Program-made: the position numbers and the translations under genes
Part shown: one piece after another, positions 1 through 14,990 of the stretch
Numbering within the stretch: the stretch's first letter is position 1
Layout: each line of letters opens with the position of its first letter
Notes under the pieces: model-generated
Databases searched by the model: none
The model's input: the letters and a program-made list of their open reading frames with translations, nothing else
Told to the model about the DNA's origin: nothing
NCBI RefSeq assembly: GCF_022965805.1
Contig: NW_027330888.1
Span: 36,001 to 100,000, forward strand
Length of the DNA: 64,000 nt
Source of the DNA: Primulina eburnea
Taxonomy: Eukaryota > Streptophyta > Magnoliopsida > Lamiales > Gesneriaceae
Reading direction: 5' to 3'

Positions 1-3000
1 AAGACTTTATGGGCTAAACTTGGCACAAAATTGTTGTTTTCTACTACTTGTCATCCTCAAACGGATGGACAAACTGAAGTTGTCAATAGAACTTTGGGAA
101 CACTTTTGCGTGCTATTCTTAAAAAGAACTTGGATTGACATTTCTATGGACTTTATTTTGGGGTTGCCTAGGACTAAGAAGGGGAGGGATTCTATTTTTG
201 TTGTTGTGGATAGATTCTCTAAGATGGCACATTTTATAGCTTGTCATAAACCGATGATGCTTCAAACATTGCGGATTTGTTCTTTAGAGAAGTCGTTAGG
301 TTGCATGGCATGCCTAGGACTATTGTTTCTGGTCGCGATGTTAAATTCTTGAGTTACTTTTGGAAGACTTTATGGGCTAAACTTGGCACAAAATTGTTGT
401 TTTCTACTACTTGTAATCCTCAAACGGATGGACAAACTGAATTTGTCAATAGAACTTTGGGAACACTTTTGCGTGCTATTCTTAAAAAGAACTTGGATTG
501 ACACTTCTCTGGACTTTATTTTGGAGTTGCCTAGGCCTAAGAAGAGGAGGGATTCTATTTTTGTAGTTGTGGATAGATTCTCTAAGATGGCACATTTTAT
601 AGCTTGTCATGAAACCGATGATGCTTCAAACATTCCGGATTTGTTCTTTAGAGAAGTCGCTAGGTTGCATGGCATGCCTAGGACTATTGTTTCTCGTCGC
701 AATGTTAAATTTTTGAGTTACTTTTGGAATAATTTATGGGCTAAACTTGGCACAAAATTGTTGTTTTCTACTACTTGTCATCCTCAAACAGATGGACAAG
801 CTGAAGTTGTCAATAACTTTGGGAACACTTTTGCGTGCTATTCTTAAAAAGAACTTGGATTGACATTTCTATGGACTTTATTTTGGGGTTGCCTAGGACT
901 AAGAAGGGGAGGGATTCTATTTTTGTTGTTGTGGATAGATTCTCTAAGATGGCACATTTTATAGCTTGTCATAAAACCGATGATGCTTCAAACATTGCGG
1001 ATTTGTTCTTTAGAGAAGTCGTTAGGTTGCATGGCATGCCTAGGACTATTGTTTTCTGGTCGCGATGTTAAATTCTTGAGTTACTTTTGGAATACTTTAT
1101 GGGCTAAACTTGGCACAAAATTGTTGTTTTCTACTACTTGTCATCCTCAAACGATGGACAAACTGAAGTTGTCAATAGAACTTTGGGAACACTTTTGCGT
1201 GCTATTCTTAAAAAGAACTTGGATTGACATTTCTATGGACTTTATTTTGGGTTGCCTAGGACTAAGAAGGGGAGGGATTCTATTTTGTTGTTGTGGATAG
1301 ATTCTCTAAGATGGCACATTTTATAGCTTGTCATAAAACCGATGATGCTTCAAACATTGCGGATTTGTTCTTTAGAGAAGTCGCTAGGTTGCATGGCATG
1401 CCTAGGACTATTGTTTCTCGTCGCAATGTTAGATTTTTGAGTTACTTTTGGAATAATTTATGGGCTAAACTTGGCACAAAATTGTTGTTATCTACTACTT
1501 GTCATTCTCAAACGGGTGGACAAACTGAAGTTGTCAATAGAACTTTGGGAACACTTTTGCGTGCTATTCTTAAAAAGAACTTGGAATGACATTTATCTGG
1601 ACTTTATTTTGGAGTTGCCTAGGCCTAAGAAGAGGAGGGATTCTATTTTTGTAGTTGTGGATAGATTCTCAAAGATGGCACATTTTATAGCTTGTCATGA
1701 AACCGATGATGCTTCAAACATTACGGATTTGTTCTTTAGAGAAGTCGCTAGGTTGCATGGCATGCCTAGGACTATTGTTTCTCGTCGCAATGTTAAATTT
1801 TGAGTTACTTTTGGAATAATTTATGGGCTAAACTTGGCACAAAATTGTTGTTTTCTACTACTTGTCATCCTCAAACGAATGGACAAACTGAAGTTGTCAA
1901 TATAACTTTGGGAACACTTTTGCGTGCTATTCTTAAAAATAACTTGGATTGACATTTCTATGGACTTTATTTTGGGGTTGTTGTGGATAGATTCTCTAAG
2001 ATGGCACATTTTATAGCTTGTCATAAAACCGATGATGCTTCAAACATTGCGGATTTGTTCTTTAGAGAAGTCGCTAGGTTGCATGGCATGCCTAGGACTA
2101 TTGTTTCTCGTCGCAATGTTAAATTTTTGAGTTAATTTTGGAATAATTTATGGGCTCAACTTGGCACAAAATTGTTGTTTTCTACTACTTGTCATCCTCA
2201 AACGGATGGACAAACTGAAGTTGTCAATAGAACTTTGGGAACACTTTTCCGTGTTACTCTTAAAAAGAACTTGGATTGACATTTCTATGGACTTTATTTT
2301 GGGGTTGCCTAGGACTAAGAAGGGGATGTATTCTATTTTTGTTGTTGTGGATAGATTCTCTAAGATGGCACATTTTATAGCTTGTCATAAAACCGATGAT
2401 GCTTCAAACATTGCGGATTTGTTCTTTAGAGAAGTCGCTAGGTTGCATGGCATGCCTAGGACTATTGTTTCTGGGTCGCGATGTTAAATTCTTGAGTTAC
2501 TTTTGGAAGACTTATGGGCTAAACTGGCACAAAATTGTTGTTTTCTACTACTTGTCATCCTCAAACGGATGGACAAACTGAAGTTGTCAATAGAACTTTG
2601 GGAACACTTTTTGCGTGCTATTCTTAAAAAGAACTTGGATTGACATTTCTATGGACTTTATTTTGGGGTTGCCTAGGACTAAGAAAGGGGAGGGATTCTA
2701 TTTTTGTTGTTGTGGATAGATTCTCTAAGATGGCACATTTATAGCTTGTCATAAAACCGATGATGCTTCAAACATTGCGGATTTGTTCTTTAGAGAAGTC
2801 GTTAGGGTTGCATGGCATGACCTAGGACTATTGTTTCTGGTCGCGATGTTAAATTCTTGAGTTACTTTTGGAAAGACTTTATGGGGCTAAACTTGGCACA
2901 AAATTGTTGTTTTCTACTACTTGTCATCCTCAAACGGATGGACAAACTGAAGTTGTCAATAGAACTTTGGGAACACTTTTGCGTGCTATTCTTAAAAAGA

Positions 3001-6000
3001 ACTTGGATTGACATTTCTATGGACTTTATTTTGGGTTTGCCTAGGACTAAGAAGGGGAGGGATTCTATTTTGTTGTTGTGGATAGATTCTCTAAGATGGC
3101 ACATTTTATAGCTTGTCATAAACCGATGATGCTTCAAACATTGCGGATTTGTTCTTTAGAGAAGTCGTTAGGTTGCATGGCATGCCTAGGACTATTGTTT
3201 CTCTGTCGCGATGTTAAATTCTTGAGTTACTTTTGGAAGACTTTATGGGCTAAACTTGGCACAAAATTGTTGTTTTCTACTACTTGTCATCCTCAAACGG
3301 ATGGACAAACTGAAGTTGTCAATAGAACTTTGGGAACACTTTTGCGTGCTATTCTTAAAAAGAACTTGGATTGACATTTCTATGGACTTTATTTTGGGGT
3401 TGCCTAGGACTAAGAAGGGGAGGGATTCTATTTTGTTGTTGTGGATAGATTCTCTAAGATGGCACATTTTATAGCTTGTCATAAAACCGATGATGCTTCA
3501 AACATTGCGGATTTGTTCTTTAGAGAAGTCGCTTAGGTTGCATGGCATGCCTAGGACTATTGTTTCTCGTCGCGATGTTAAATTCTTGAGTTACTTTTGG
3601 AAGACTTTATGGGCTAAACTTGGCACAAAATTGTTGTTTTCTACTACTTGTCATCCTCAAACGGATGGACAAACTGAAGTTGTCAATAGAACTTTGGGAA
3701 CACTTTTGCGTGCTATTCTTAAAAAGAACTTGGATTGACATTTCTATGGACTTATTTTGGGGTTGCCTAGGACTAAGAAGGGGAGGAGATTCTATTTTTG
3801 TTGTTGTGGATAGATTCTCTAAGATGCACATTTATAGCTTGTCATAAAACCGATGATGCTTCAAACATTGCGGATTTGTTCTTTAGAGAAGTCGTTAGGT
3901 TGCATGGCATGCCTAGGACTATTGTTTTCTGGTCGCGATGTTAAATTCTTGAGTTACTTTTGGAAGACTTTATGGGCTAAACTTGGCACAAAATTGTTGT
4001 TTTCTACTACTTGTCATCCTCAAACGGATGGACAAACTGAAGTTGTCAATAGAACTTTGGGAACACTTTTGCGTGCTATTCTTAAAAAGAACTTGGATTG
4101 ACATTTCTATGGACTTTATTTTGGGGTTGCCTAGGACTAAGAAGGGGAGGGATTCTATTTTGTTGTTGTGGATAGATTCTCTAAGATGGCACATTTTATA
4201 GCTTGTCATAAAAACCGATGATGCTTCAAACATTGCGGATTTGTTCTTTAGAGACGTCGCTAGGTTGCTTGGCATGCCTAGGACTATTGTTTCTGGTCGC
4301 GATGTTAAATTATTGAGTTACTTTTGGAAGACTTTATGGGCTGAACTTGGCACAAAATTGTTGTTTTCTACTACTTGTAATCCTCAAACGGATGGACAAA
4401 CTGAATTTGTCAATAGAACTTTGGGAACACTTTTGCGTGCTATTCTTAAAAAGAACTTGGATTGACACTTCTCTGGACTTTATTTTGGAGTTGCCTAGGC
4501 CTAAGAAGAGGAGGGATTCTATTTTTGTAGTTGTGGATAGATTCTCTAAGATGGCACATTTTATAGCTTGTCATGAAACCGATGATGCTTCAAACATTCC
4601 GGATTTGTTCTTTAGAGAAGTCGCTAGGTTGCATGGCATGCCTAGGACTATTGTTTCTCGTCGCAATGTTAAATTTTTGAGTTACTTTTGGAATAATTTA
4701 TGGGCTAAACTTGGCACAAAATTGTTGTTTTCTACTACTTGTCATCCTCAAACAGATGGACAAACTGAAGTTGTCAATAACTTTGGGAACACTTTTGCGT
4801 GCTATTCTTAAAAAGAACTTGGATTGACATTTCTATGGACTTTATTTTGGAGTTGCCTAGGCCTAAGAAGAGGAGGGATTCTATTTTTGTAGTTGTGGAT
4901 AGATTCTCTAAGATGGCACATTTTATAGCTTGTCATGAAACCGATGATGCTTCAAACATTCCGGATTTGTTCTTTAGAGAAGTCGGTATGTTGCATGGCA
5001 TGCCTAGGACTATTTTTTCTCGTCGCAATGTTAAATTTTTGAGTTACTTTTGGAATAATTTATGGGATAAACTTGGCACAAAATTATTGTTTTCTACTAC
5101 TTGTCATCCTCAAACAGATGGACAAACTGAAGTTGTCAATATAACTTTGGTAACACTTTTGCGTGCTATTCTTAAAAAGAACTTGGATTGACATTTCTAT
5201 GGACTTTTTTTTAAGAAGGGGAGGGATTCTATTTTTGTTGTTTGGATAGATTCTCTAAGATGGCACATTTTATAGCTTGTCATAAAACCGATGATGCTTC
5301 AAACATTGCGGATTTGTTCTTTAGAGAAGTCGCTAGGTTGCATGGCATACCTAGGAACTATTGTTTCTGTCGCAATGTTAAATTCTTGAGTTACTTTTGG
5401 AATACTTTATGGGCTAAACTTGGCACAAAATTGTTGTTATTCTACTACTTGTCATTCTCAAACGGGATGGACAAACTGAAGTTGTCAATAGAACTTTGGG
5501 AACACTTTTGCGTGCTATTCTTAAAAAGAACTTGGAATTGACATTTCTATGGACTTTATTTTGGGTTGCCTAGGACTAAGAAGAGGAGGGATTCTATTTT
5601 TGTAGTTGTGGATAGATTCTCTAAAGATGGCACATTTTATAGCTTGTCATGAAACCGATGATGCTTCAAACATTACGGATTTGTTCTTTAGAGAAGTCGC
5701 TAGGTTGCATGGCATGCCTAGGACTATTGTTTCTCGTCGCAATGTTAAATTTTTGAGTTACTTTTGGAATAATTTATGGGCTAAACTTGGCACAAAATTG
5801 TTGTTTTCTACTACTTGTCATCCTCAAACGAATGGACAAACTGAAGTTGTCAATATAACTTTGGGAACACTTTTGCGTGCTATTCTTAAAAATAACTTGG
5901 ATTGACATTTCTATGGACTTTATTTTGGGGTTGTTGTGGATAGATTCTCTAAGATGGCACATTTTATAGCTTGTCATAAAACCGATAATGCTTCAAACAT

Positions 6001-8629
6001 TGCGGATTTGTTCTTTAGAGAAGTCGCTAGGTTGCATGGTATTCCTAGGACTATTGTTTCTCGTCGCAATGTTAAATTTTGAGTTACTTTTGGAATAATT
6101 TATGGGCTAAACTTGGCACAAAATTGTTGTTTTCTACTACTTGTCATCCTCAAACGGATTGACAAACTGAAGTTGTCAATAGAACTTTGGGAACACTTTT
6201 CCGTGCTTATTCTTAAAAAGAACTTGGATTGACATTTCTATGGACTTTATTTTGGGGTTGCCTAGGACTAAGAAGGGGAGGGATTCTATTTTTGTTGTTG
6301 TGGATAGATTCTCTAAGATGGCACATTTTATAGCTTGTCATAAAACCGATGATGCTTCAAACATTGCGGATTTGTTCTTTAGAGAAGTCGTTAGGTTGCA
6401 TGGGCATGCCTAGGACTATTGTTTCTGGTCGCGATGTTAAATTCTTGAGTTACTTTTGGAAGACTTATGGGCTAAACTTGGCACAAAATTGTTGTTTTCT
6501 ACTACTTGTCATCTCAAACGGATGGACAAACTGAAGTTGTCAATAGAACTTTGGGAACACTTTTGCGTGCTATTCTTAAAAAAGAACTTGGATTGACTAT
6601 TTCTATGGACTTTATTTGGGTTGCCTAGGACTAAGAAGGGGAGGGTATTCTATTTTTGTTGTTGTGGATAGATTCTCTAAGATGGCACATTTTATAGCTT
6701 GTCATAAAACGATGATGCTTCAAACATTGCGGATTTGTTCTTTAGAGAAGTCGTTAGGTTGCATGGCATGCCTAGGACTATTGTTTCTGGATCGCGATGT
6801 TAAATTCTTGAGTTACTTTTGGAAGACTTTATGGGCTAAACTTGGCACAAAATTGTTGTTTTCTACTACTTGTCATCCTCAAACGGATGGACAAACTGAA
6901 GTTGTCAATAGAACTTTGGGAACACTTTTGCGTGCTATTCTTAAAAAGAACTTGGATTGACATTTCTCTGGACTTTATTTTGCAGTTGCCTAGGCCTAAG
7001 AAGAGGAGGTATTCTATTTTTGTAGTTGTTGATAGATTCTCTAAGATGGCACATTTTATAGCTTGTCATGAAACCGATGATGCTTCAAACATTACGGATT
7101 TGTTCTTTAGAGAAGACGCTAGGTTGCATGGCATGCCAAGGACTATTGTTTCTCGTCGCAATGTTAAATTTTTGAGTTACTTTTGGAGTAATTTATGGGC
7201 TAAACTTGGCACAAAATTGTTGTTTTCTACTACTTGTCATCCTCAAACGGATGGACAAACTGAAGTTGTCAATATAACTTTGGGAACACTTTTGCGTGCT
7301 ATTCTTAAAAAGAACTTGGATTGACATTTCTATGGACTTTATTTTGGGGTTTTTGTGGATAGATTCTCTAAGATGGTACATTTTATAGCTTGTCATAAAA
7401 CCGATGATGCTTCAAACATTGCGGATTTGTTCTTTAGAGAAGTCGCTAGGTTGCATGGCATGCCTAGGACTATTGTTTCTCGTCGCAATGTTAAATTTTT
7501 GAGTTACTTTTGGAATAATTTATGGGCTAAACTTGGCACAAAATTGTTGTTTTCTACTACTTGTCATCCTCAAACGGATGGACAAACTGAAGTTGTCAAT
7601 AGAACTTTGGGAACACTTTTCCGTGCTATTCTTAAAAAGAACTTGAATTGACATTTCTATGGACTTTATTTTGGGGTTGCCTAGGACTAAGAAGGGGATG
7701 TATTCTATTTTTGTTGTTGTGGATAGATTCTCTAAGATGGCACATTTTATAACTTGTCATAAAACCGATGATGCTTCAAACATTGCGGATTTGTTCTTTA
7801 GAGAAGTCGCTAGGTTTCTTGGCATGCCTAGGACTATTGTTTCTGGTCGCAATGTTAAATTCTTGAGTTACTTTTGGAAGACTTTATGGGCTAAACTTGG
7901 CACAAAATTGTTGTTTTCTACTACTTGTCATCCTCAAACGGATGGACAAACTGAAGTTGTCAATAGAACTTTGGAACACTTTGCGTGCTATTTCTTAAAA
8001 AGAACTTGGGATTGACATTTCTATGGACTTTATTTTGGGTTGCCTAGGACTAAGAAGGGGAGGGATTCTATTTTGTTGTTGTGGATAGATTCTCTAAAGA
8101 TGGACACATTTTATAGCTTGTCATAAAATCGCATGATGCTTCAAACATTGCGGATTTGTTCTTTAGAGAAGTCGCTAGGTTGCATGGCATGACTAGGACT
8201 ATTGTTTCTTGATCGCGATGTTAAATTCTTGAGTTACTTTTGGAATACTTTATGGGCTAAACTTGGCACAAAATTGTTGTTTTCTACTACTTGTCATCCT
8301 CAAACGGAATGGACAAACTGAAGTTGTCAATAGAACTTTGGGAACACTTTTGCGTGCTATTCTTAAAAAAGAACTTGGATTGACATTTCTATGGACTTTA
8401 TTTGGGTTGCCTAGGACTAAGAAAGGGGAGGGGATTCCATTATTGTTGTTGTGGATAGATTCTCTAAGATGGCACATTTTATAGCTTGTCATATAAACCG
8501 ATGATGCTTCAAACATTACGGATTTGTTCTTTAGAGAAGTCGCTAGGTTGCATGGCATGCCAAGGACTATTGTTTCTCGTCGCAATGTTAAATTTTTGAG
8601 TTACTTTTGGAATAATTTATGGGCTAAAC
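1..8629 (+). repeat. Irregular, indel-rich left part of the array
   Basis: Mostly G-type monomers with scattered R-type and 327-bp forms and no clear HOR. Many monomers differ by single-base gains or losses, largely in short homopolymers: ccgatg preceded by two to four a, ggggag versus gggagg, gacttatggg versus gactttatggg. Examples lie near 250, 1055, 2475, 2520, 2695, 3065, 3750, 6480, 6590, 7975 and 8090-8210. These break the integrase frame repeatedly. Either this is an older, less homogenised flank of the array or the consensus was less well polished here. Confidence 0.7.
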
Positions 8630-11600
8630 TTGGCACAAAATTGTTGTTTTCTACTACTTGTCATCCTCAAACGGATGGACAAACTGAAGTTGTCAATAGA
8701 ACTTTGGGAACACTTTTGCGTGCTATTCTTAAAAAGAACTTGGATTGACATTTCTATAGACTTTATTTTGGGGTTGCCTAGGACTAAGAAGGGGATGTAT
8801 TCTATTTTTGTTGTTGTGAATAGATTCTCTAAGATGACACATTTTATAGCTTGTCATAAAACCGATGATGCTTCAAACATTGCGGATTTGTTCTTTAGAG
8901 AAGTCGCTAGGTTGCTTGGTATGCCTAGGACTATTGTTTCTTGTCGCGATGTTAAATTCTTGAGTTACTTTTGGAAGACTTTATGGGCTGAACTTGGCGC
9001 AAAATTGTTGTTTTCTACTACTTGTCATCCTCAAACGGATGGACAAACTGAAGTTGTCAATATAACTTTGGGAACAATTTATAGCTTGTCATAAAACCGA
9101 TGATGCTTCAAACATTGCGGATTTGTTCTTTAGAGAAGTCGTTAGGTTGCTTGGCATGCCTAGGACTATTGTTTCTGGTCGCGATGTTAAATTATTGAGT
9201 TACTTTTGGAAGACTTTATGGGCTGAACTTGGCACAAAATTGTTGTTTTCTACTACTTGTAATCCTCAAACGGATGGACAAACTGAACTTGTCAATAGAA
9301 CTTTGGGAACACTTTTGCGTGCTATTTTTAAAAAGAACTTGGATTGACATTTCTCTGGACTTTATTTTGGAGTTGCCTAGGCCTAAGAAGAGGAGGGATT
9401 ATATATTTGTAGTTGAGGATAGATTCTCTAAGATGGCACATTTTATAGCTTGTCATGAAACCGATGATGCTTCAAACATTACGGATTTGTTCTTTAGAGA
9501 AGTCGCTAGGTTGCTTGGCATGCCTAGGACTATTGTTTCTGGTCGCGATGTTAAATTTTTGAGTTACTTTTGGAAGACTTTATGGGCTAAACTTGGCACA
9601 AAATTGTTGTTTTCTACTACTTGTCATCCTCAAACGGAAGGACAAACTGAAGTTGTCAATAGAACTTTGGGAACACTTTTGCGTGTTATTCTTAAAAAGA
9701 ACTTGGATTGACATTTCTCTGGACTTTATTTTGGAGTTGCCTAGGCCTAAGAAGAGGAGGGATTCTATTTTTGTAGTTGTTGATAGATTCTCTAAGATGA
9801 CACATTTTATAGCTTGTCATGAAACCGATGATGCTTCAAACATTACGGATTTGTTCTTTAGAGAAGTCGCTAGGTTGCATGGCATGCCAAGGACTATTGT
9901 TTCTCGTCGCAATGTTAAATTTTTGAGTTACTTTTGGAATAATTTATGGGCTAAACTTGGCACAAAATTGTTGTTTTCTACTACTTGTCATCCTCAAACG
10001 GATGGACAAACTGAAGTTGTCAATATAACTTTGGGAACACTTTTGCGTGCTATTATTATAAAGAACTTGGATTGACATTTCTATGGACTTTATTTTGGGG
10101 TTGTTGTGGATAGATTCTCTAAGATGGCACATTTTATAGCTTGTCATAAAACCGATGATGCTTCAAACATTGCGGATTTGTTCTTTAGAGAAGTCGCTAG
10201 GTTGCATGGCATGCCTAGGACTATTGTTTCTCGTCGCAATGTTAAATTTTTGAGTTACTTTTGGAATAATTTATGGGCTAAACTTGGCACAAAGATGTTG
10301 TTTTCTACTACTTGTCATCCTCAAACGGATGGACAAACTGAAGTTGTCAATAGAACTTTGGGAACACTTTTCCGTGCTATTCTTAAAAAGAACTTCGATT
10401 GACATTTCTATGGACTTTATTTTGGGGTTGCCTAGGACTAAGAAGGGGATGTATTCTATTTTTGTTGTTGTGGAGAGATTCTCTAAGATGGCACATTTTA
10501 TAGCTTGTCATAAAACCGATGATGCTTCAAACATTGCGGATTTGTTCTTTAGAGAAGTCGCTAGGTTTATTGGCATGCCTAGGACTATTGTTTCTGGTCG
10601 CGATGTTAAATTCTTGATATACTTTTGGAAGACTTTATGGGCTGAACTTGGCACAAAATTGTTGTTTTCTACTACTTGTCATCCTCAAACGGATGGACAA
10701 ACTGAAGTTGTCAATATAACTTTGGGAACATTTTATAGCTTGTCATAAAACCGATGATGCTTTAAACATTGCGGATTTGTTCTTTAGAGAAGTCGCTAGG
10801 TTGCTTGGCATGCCTAGGACTATTGTTTCTGGTCGCGATGTTAAATTCTTGAGTTACTTTTGGAAGACTTTATGGGCTGAACTTGGCACAAAATTGTTGT
10901 TTTCTACTACTTGTCATCCTCAAACGGATGGACAAACTTAAGTTGTCAATAGAACTTTGGGAACACTTTTGCGTGTTATTCTTAAAAAGAACTTGGATTG
11001 ACATTTCTCTGGACTTTATTTTGGAGTTGCCTAGGCCTAAGAAGAGGAGGGATTCTATTTTTGTAGTTGTGGATAGATTCTCAAAGATGGCACATTTTAT
11101 AGCTTGTCATGAAACCGATGATGCTTCAAACATTACGGATTTGTTCTTTAGAGAAGTCGCTAGGTTGCATGGCATGCCTAGGACTATTGTTTCTGGTCGC
11201 GATGTTAAATTCTTGAGTTACTTTTGGAAGACTTTATGGGCTGAACTTGGCACAAAATTGTTGTTTTCTACTACTTGTCATCCTCAAACGGATGGACAAA
11301 CTGAAGTTGTCAATAGAACTTTGGGAACACTTTTGCGTGCTATTCTTAAAAAAAACTTGGATTGACATTTCTCTGGACTTTATTTTGGAGTTGCCTAGGC
11401 CTAAGAAGAGGAGGGATTCTATTTTTGTAGTTGTTGATAGATTCTCTAAGATGGCACATTTTATAGCTTGTCATGAAACCAATGATGCTTCAAACATTAC
11501 GGATATGTTCTTTAGAGAAGTCGCTAGGTTGCATGGCATGCCAAGGACTATTGTTTCTCGTCGCAATGTTAAATTTTTGAGTTACTTTTGGAATAATTTA

Positions 11601-13591
11601 TGGGCTAAACTTGGCACAAAATTTTTGTTTTCTGCTACTTGTCATCCTCAAACGGATGGACAAACTGAAGTTGTCAATATAACTTTGGGAACACTTTTGC
11701 GTGCTATTCTTAAAAAGAACTTGGATTGACATTTCTATGGACTTTATTTTGGGGTTGTTGTGGATAGATTCTCTAAGATGGCACATTTTATAGCTTGTCA
11801 TAAAACCGATGATGCTTCAAACATTGCGGATTTGTTCTTTAGAGAAGTCGCTAGGTTGCATGGCATGCCTAGGACTATTGTTTCTCGTCGCAATGTTAAA
11901 TTTTTGAGTTACTTTTGGAATAATTTATGGGTTTAACTTGGCACAAAATTGTTGTTTTCGACTACTTGTCATCCTCAAACGGATGGACAAACTGAAGTTG
12001 TCAATAGAACTTTGGGAACACTTTTGCGTGCTATTCTTAAAAAGAACTTGGATTGACATTTCTATGGACTTTATTTTGGGGTTGCCTAGGACTAAGAAGG
12101 GGATGTATTCTATTTTTGTTTTTGTGGATAGATTCTCTAAGATGACACATTTTATAGCTTGTCATAAAACCGATGATGCTTCAAACATTGCTTATTTGTT
12201 CTTTAGAGAAGTCGCTAGGTTGCTTGGCATGCCTAGGACTATTGTTTCTGGTCGCGATGTTAAATTCTTGAGTTACTTTTGGAAGACTTTATGGGCTGAA
12301 CTTGGCGCAAAATTGTTGTTTTCTACTACTTGTCATTCTCAAACGGATGGACAAACTGAAGTTGTCAATATAACTCTGGGAACAATTTATAGCTTGTCAT
12401 AAAACCGATGATGCTTCAAACATTGCGGATTTGTTCTTTAGAGAAGTCGCTAGGTTGCTTGGCATGCCTAGGACTATTGTTTCTCGTCGCAATGTTAAAT
12501 TTTTGAGTTACTTTTGGAATAATTTATGGACTAAACTTGGCACAAAATTTTTGTTTTCTACTACTTGTCATCCTCAAACAGATGGACAAACTGAAGTTGT
12601 CAATAGAACTTTGGGAACACTTTTGCGTGCTATTCTTAAAAAGAACTTGGATTGACATTTCTCTGGACTTTATTTTGGAGTTGCCTAGGCCTAAGAAGAG
12701 GAGGGATTCTTTATTTGTAGTTGAGGATAGATTCTCTAAGATGACACATTTTATAGCTTGTCATGAAACCGATGATGCTTCAAACATTACGGATTTGTTC
12801 TTTAGAGAAGTCGCTAGGTTGCATGGTATGCCTAGGACTATTGTTTCTCGTCGCAATGTTAATTTTTTGAGTTACTTTTGGAATAATTTATGGGCTAAAC
12901 TTGGCACAAAATTGTTGTTTTCTACTACTTGTCATCCTCAAACGGATGGACAAACTGAAGTTGTCAATATAACTTTGGGAACACTTTTGCGTGCTATTCT
13001 TAAAAAGAACTTGGATTGACATTTCTCTGGACTTTATTTTGGAGTTGCCTAGGCCTAAGAAGAAGAGGGATTCTATATTTGTAGTTGAGGATAGATTTTC
13101 TAAGATGGCACATTTTATAGCTTGTCATGAAACCGATGATGCTTCAAACATTACGGATTTGTTCTTTAGAGAAGTCGCTAGGTTGCATGGCATGCCTAGG
13201 ACTATTGTTTCTCGTCGCAATGTTAAATTTTTGAGTTACTTTTGGAATAATTTATGGGCTAAACTTGGCACAAAATTGTTGTTTTCTACTACTTGTCATC
13301 CTCAAACGGATGGACAAACTGAAGTTGTCAATATAACTTTGGGAACACTTTTGCGTGCTATTCTTAAAAATAACTTGGATTGACATTTCTATGGACTTTA
13401 TTTTGGGGTTGTTGTGGATAGATTCTCTAATATGGCACATTTTATAGCTTGTCATAAAACCGATGATGCTTCAAACATTGCGGATTTGTTCTTTAGAGAA
13501 GTCGCTAGGTTGCATGGCATGCCTAGGACTATTGTTTCTCGTCGCAATGTTAAATTTTTGAGTTACTTTTGGAATAATTTATGGGCTAAAC
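8630..13591 (+). repeat. HOR block: 1654-bp pentamer, three copies
   Basis: Using the anchor ttggcacaaaat, units begin at 8630, 10284 and 11938, and the next unit starts at 13592. The spacing is exactly 1654 bp each time. Each unit has monomer lengths in the order 364, 235, 364, 364, 327. The copies share the order but differ by scattered substitutions, so they are related HOR units and not identical recent copies. Confidence 0.85.
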
Positions 13592-14990
13592 TTGGCACAA
13601 AATTGTTGTTTTCTACTACTTGTCATCCTCAAACGGATGGACAAACTGAAGTTGTCAATAGAACTTTGGGAACACTTTTCCGTGCTATGCTTAAAAAGAA
13701 CTTGGATTGACATTTCTATGGACTTTATTTTGGGGTTGCCTAGGACTAAGAAGGGGATGTATTCTATTTGTGTTGTTGTGGATAGATTCTCTAAGATGGC
13801 ACATTTTATAGCTTGTCAAAAAACCGATGATGCTTCAAACATTGCGGATTTGTTCTTTAGAGAAGTCGCTAGGTTTCTTGGCATGCCTAGGACTATTGTT
13901 TCTGGTCGCGATGTTAAATTCTTGATATACTTTTGGAAGACTTTATGGGCTGAACTTGGCACAAAATTGTTGTTTTCTACTACTTGTCATCCTCAAACGG
14001 ATGGAAACTGAAGTTGTCAATATAACTTTGGGAACATTTTATAGCTTGTCATAAAACCGATGATGCTTCAAACATTGCGGATTTGTTCTTTAGAGAAGTC
14101 GCTAGGTTGCTTGGCATGCCTAGGACTATTGTTTCTGGTCGCGATGTTAAATTCTTGAGTTACTTTTGGAAGACTTTATGGGCTGAACTTGGCACAAAAT
14201 TGTTGTTTTCTACTACTTGTCATCATCAAACGAATGGACAAACTGCAGTTGTCAATAGAACTTTGGGAACACTTTTGCGTGCTATTCTTAAAAAGAACTT
14301 GGATTGACATTTCTCTGGACTTTATTTTGGAGTTGCATAGGCCTAAGAAGAGGAGGGATTCTATTTTTGTAGTTGTTGATAGATTCTCTAAGATGGCACA
14401 TTTTATAGCTTGCCATGAAACCGATGATGCTTCAAACATTACGGATTTGTTCTTTAGAGAAGTCGCTAGGTTGCATGGCATGCCAAGGACTATTGTTTCT
14501 CGTCGCAATGTTAAATTTTTGAGTTACTTTTGGAATAATTTATGGGCTAAACTTGGCACAAAATTGTTGTTTTCTACTACATGTCATCCTCAAACGGATG
14601 GACAAACTGAAGTTGTCAATATAACTTTGGGAACACTTTTGCGTGCTATTCTTAAAAAGAACTTGGATTGACATTTCTAAGGACTTTATTTTGGGGTTGT
14701 TGTGGATAGATTCTCTAAGATGGCACATTTTATAGCTTGTCATAAAACCGATGATGCTTCAAACATTGCGGATTTGTTCTTTAGATAAGTCGCTAGGTTG
14801 CATGGCATGCCTAGGACTATTGTTTCTCGTCGCAATGTTACATTTTTGAGTTACTTTTGGAATAATTTATGGGCTAAACTTGGCACAAAATTGTTGTTTT
14901 CTACTACTTGTCATCCTCAAACGGTTGGACAAACTGAAGTTGTCAATAGAACTTTGGGAACACTTTTCCGTGCTATTCTTAAAAAGAACT

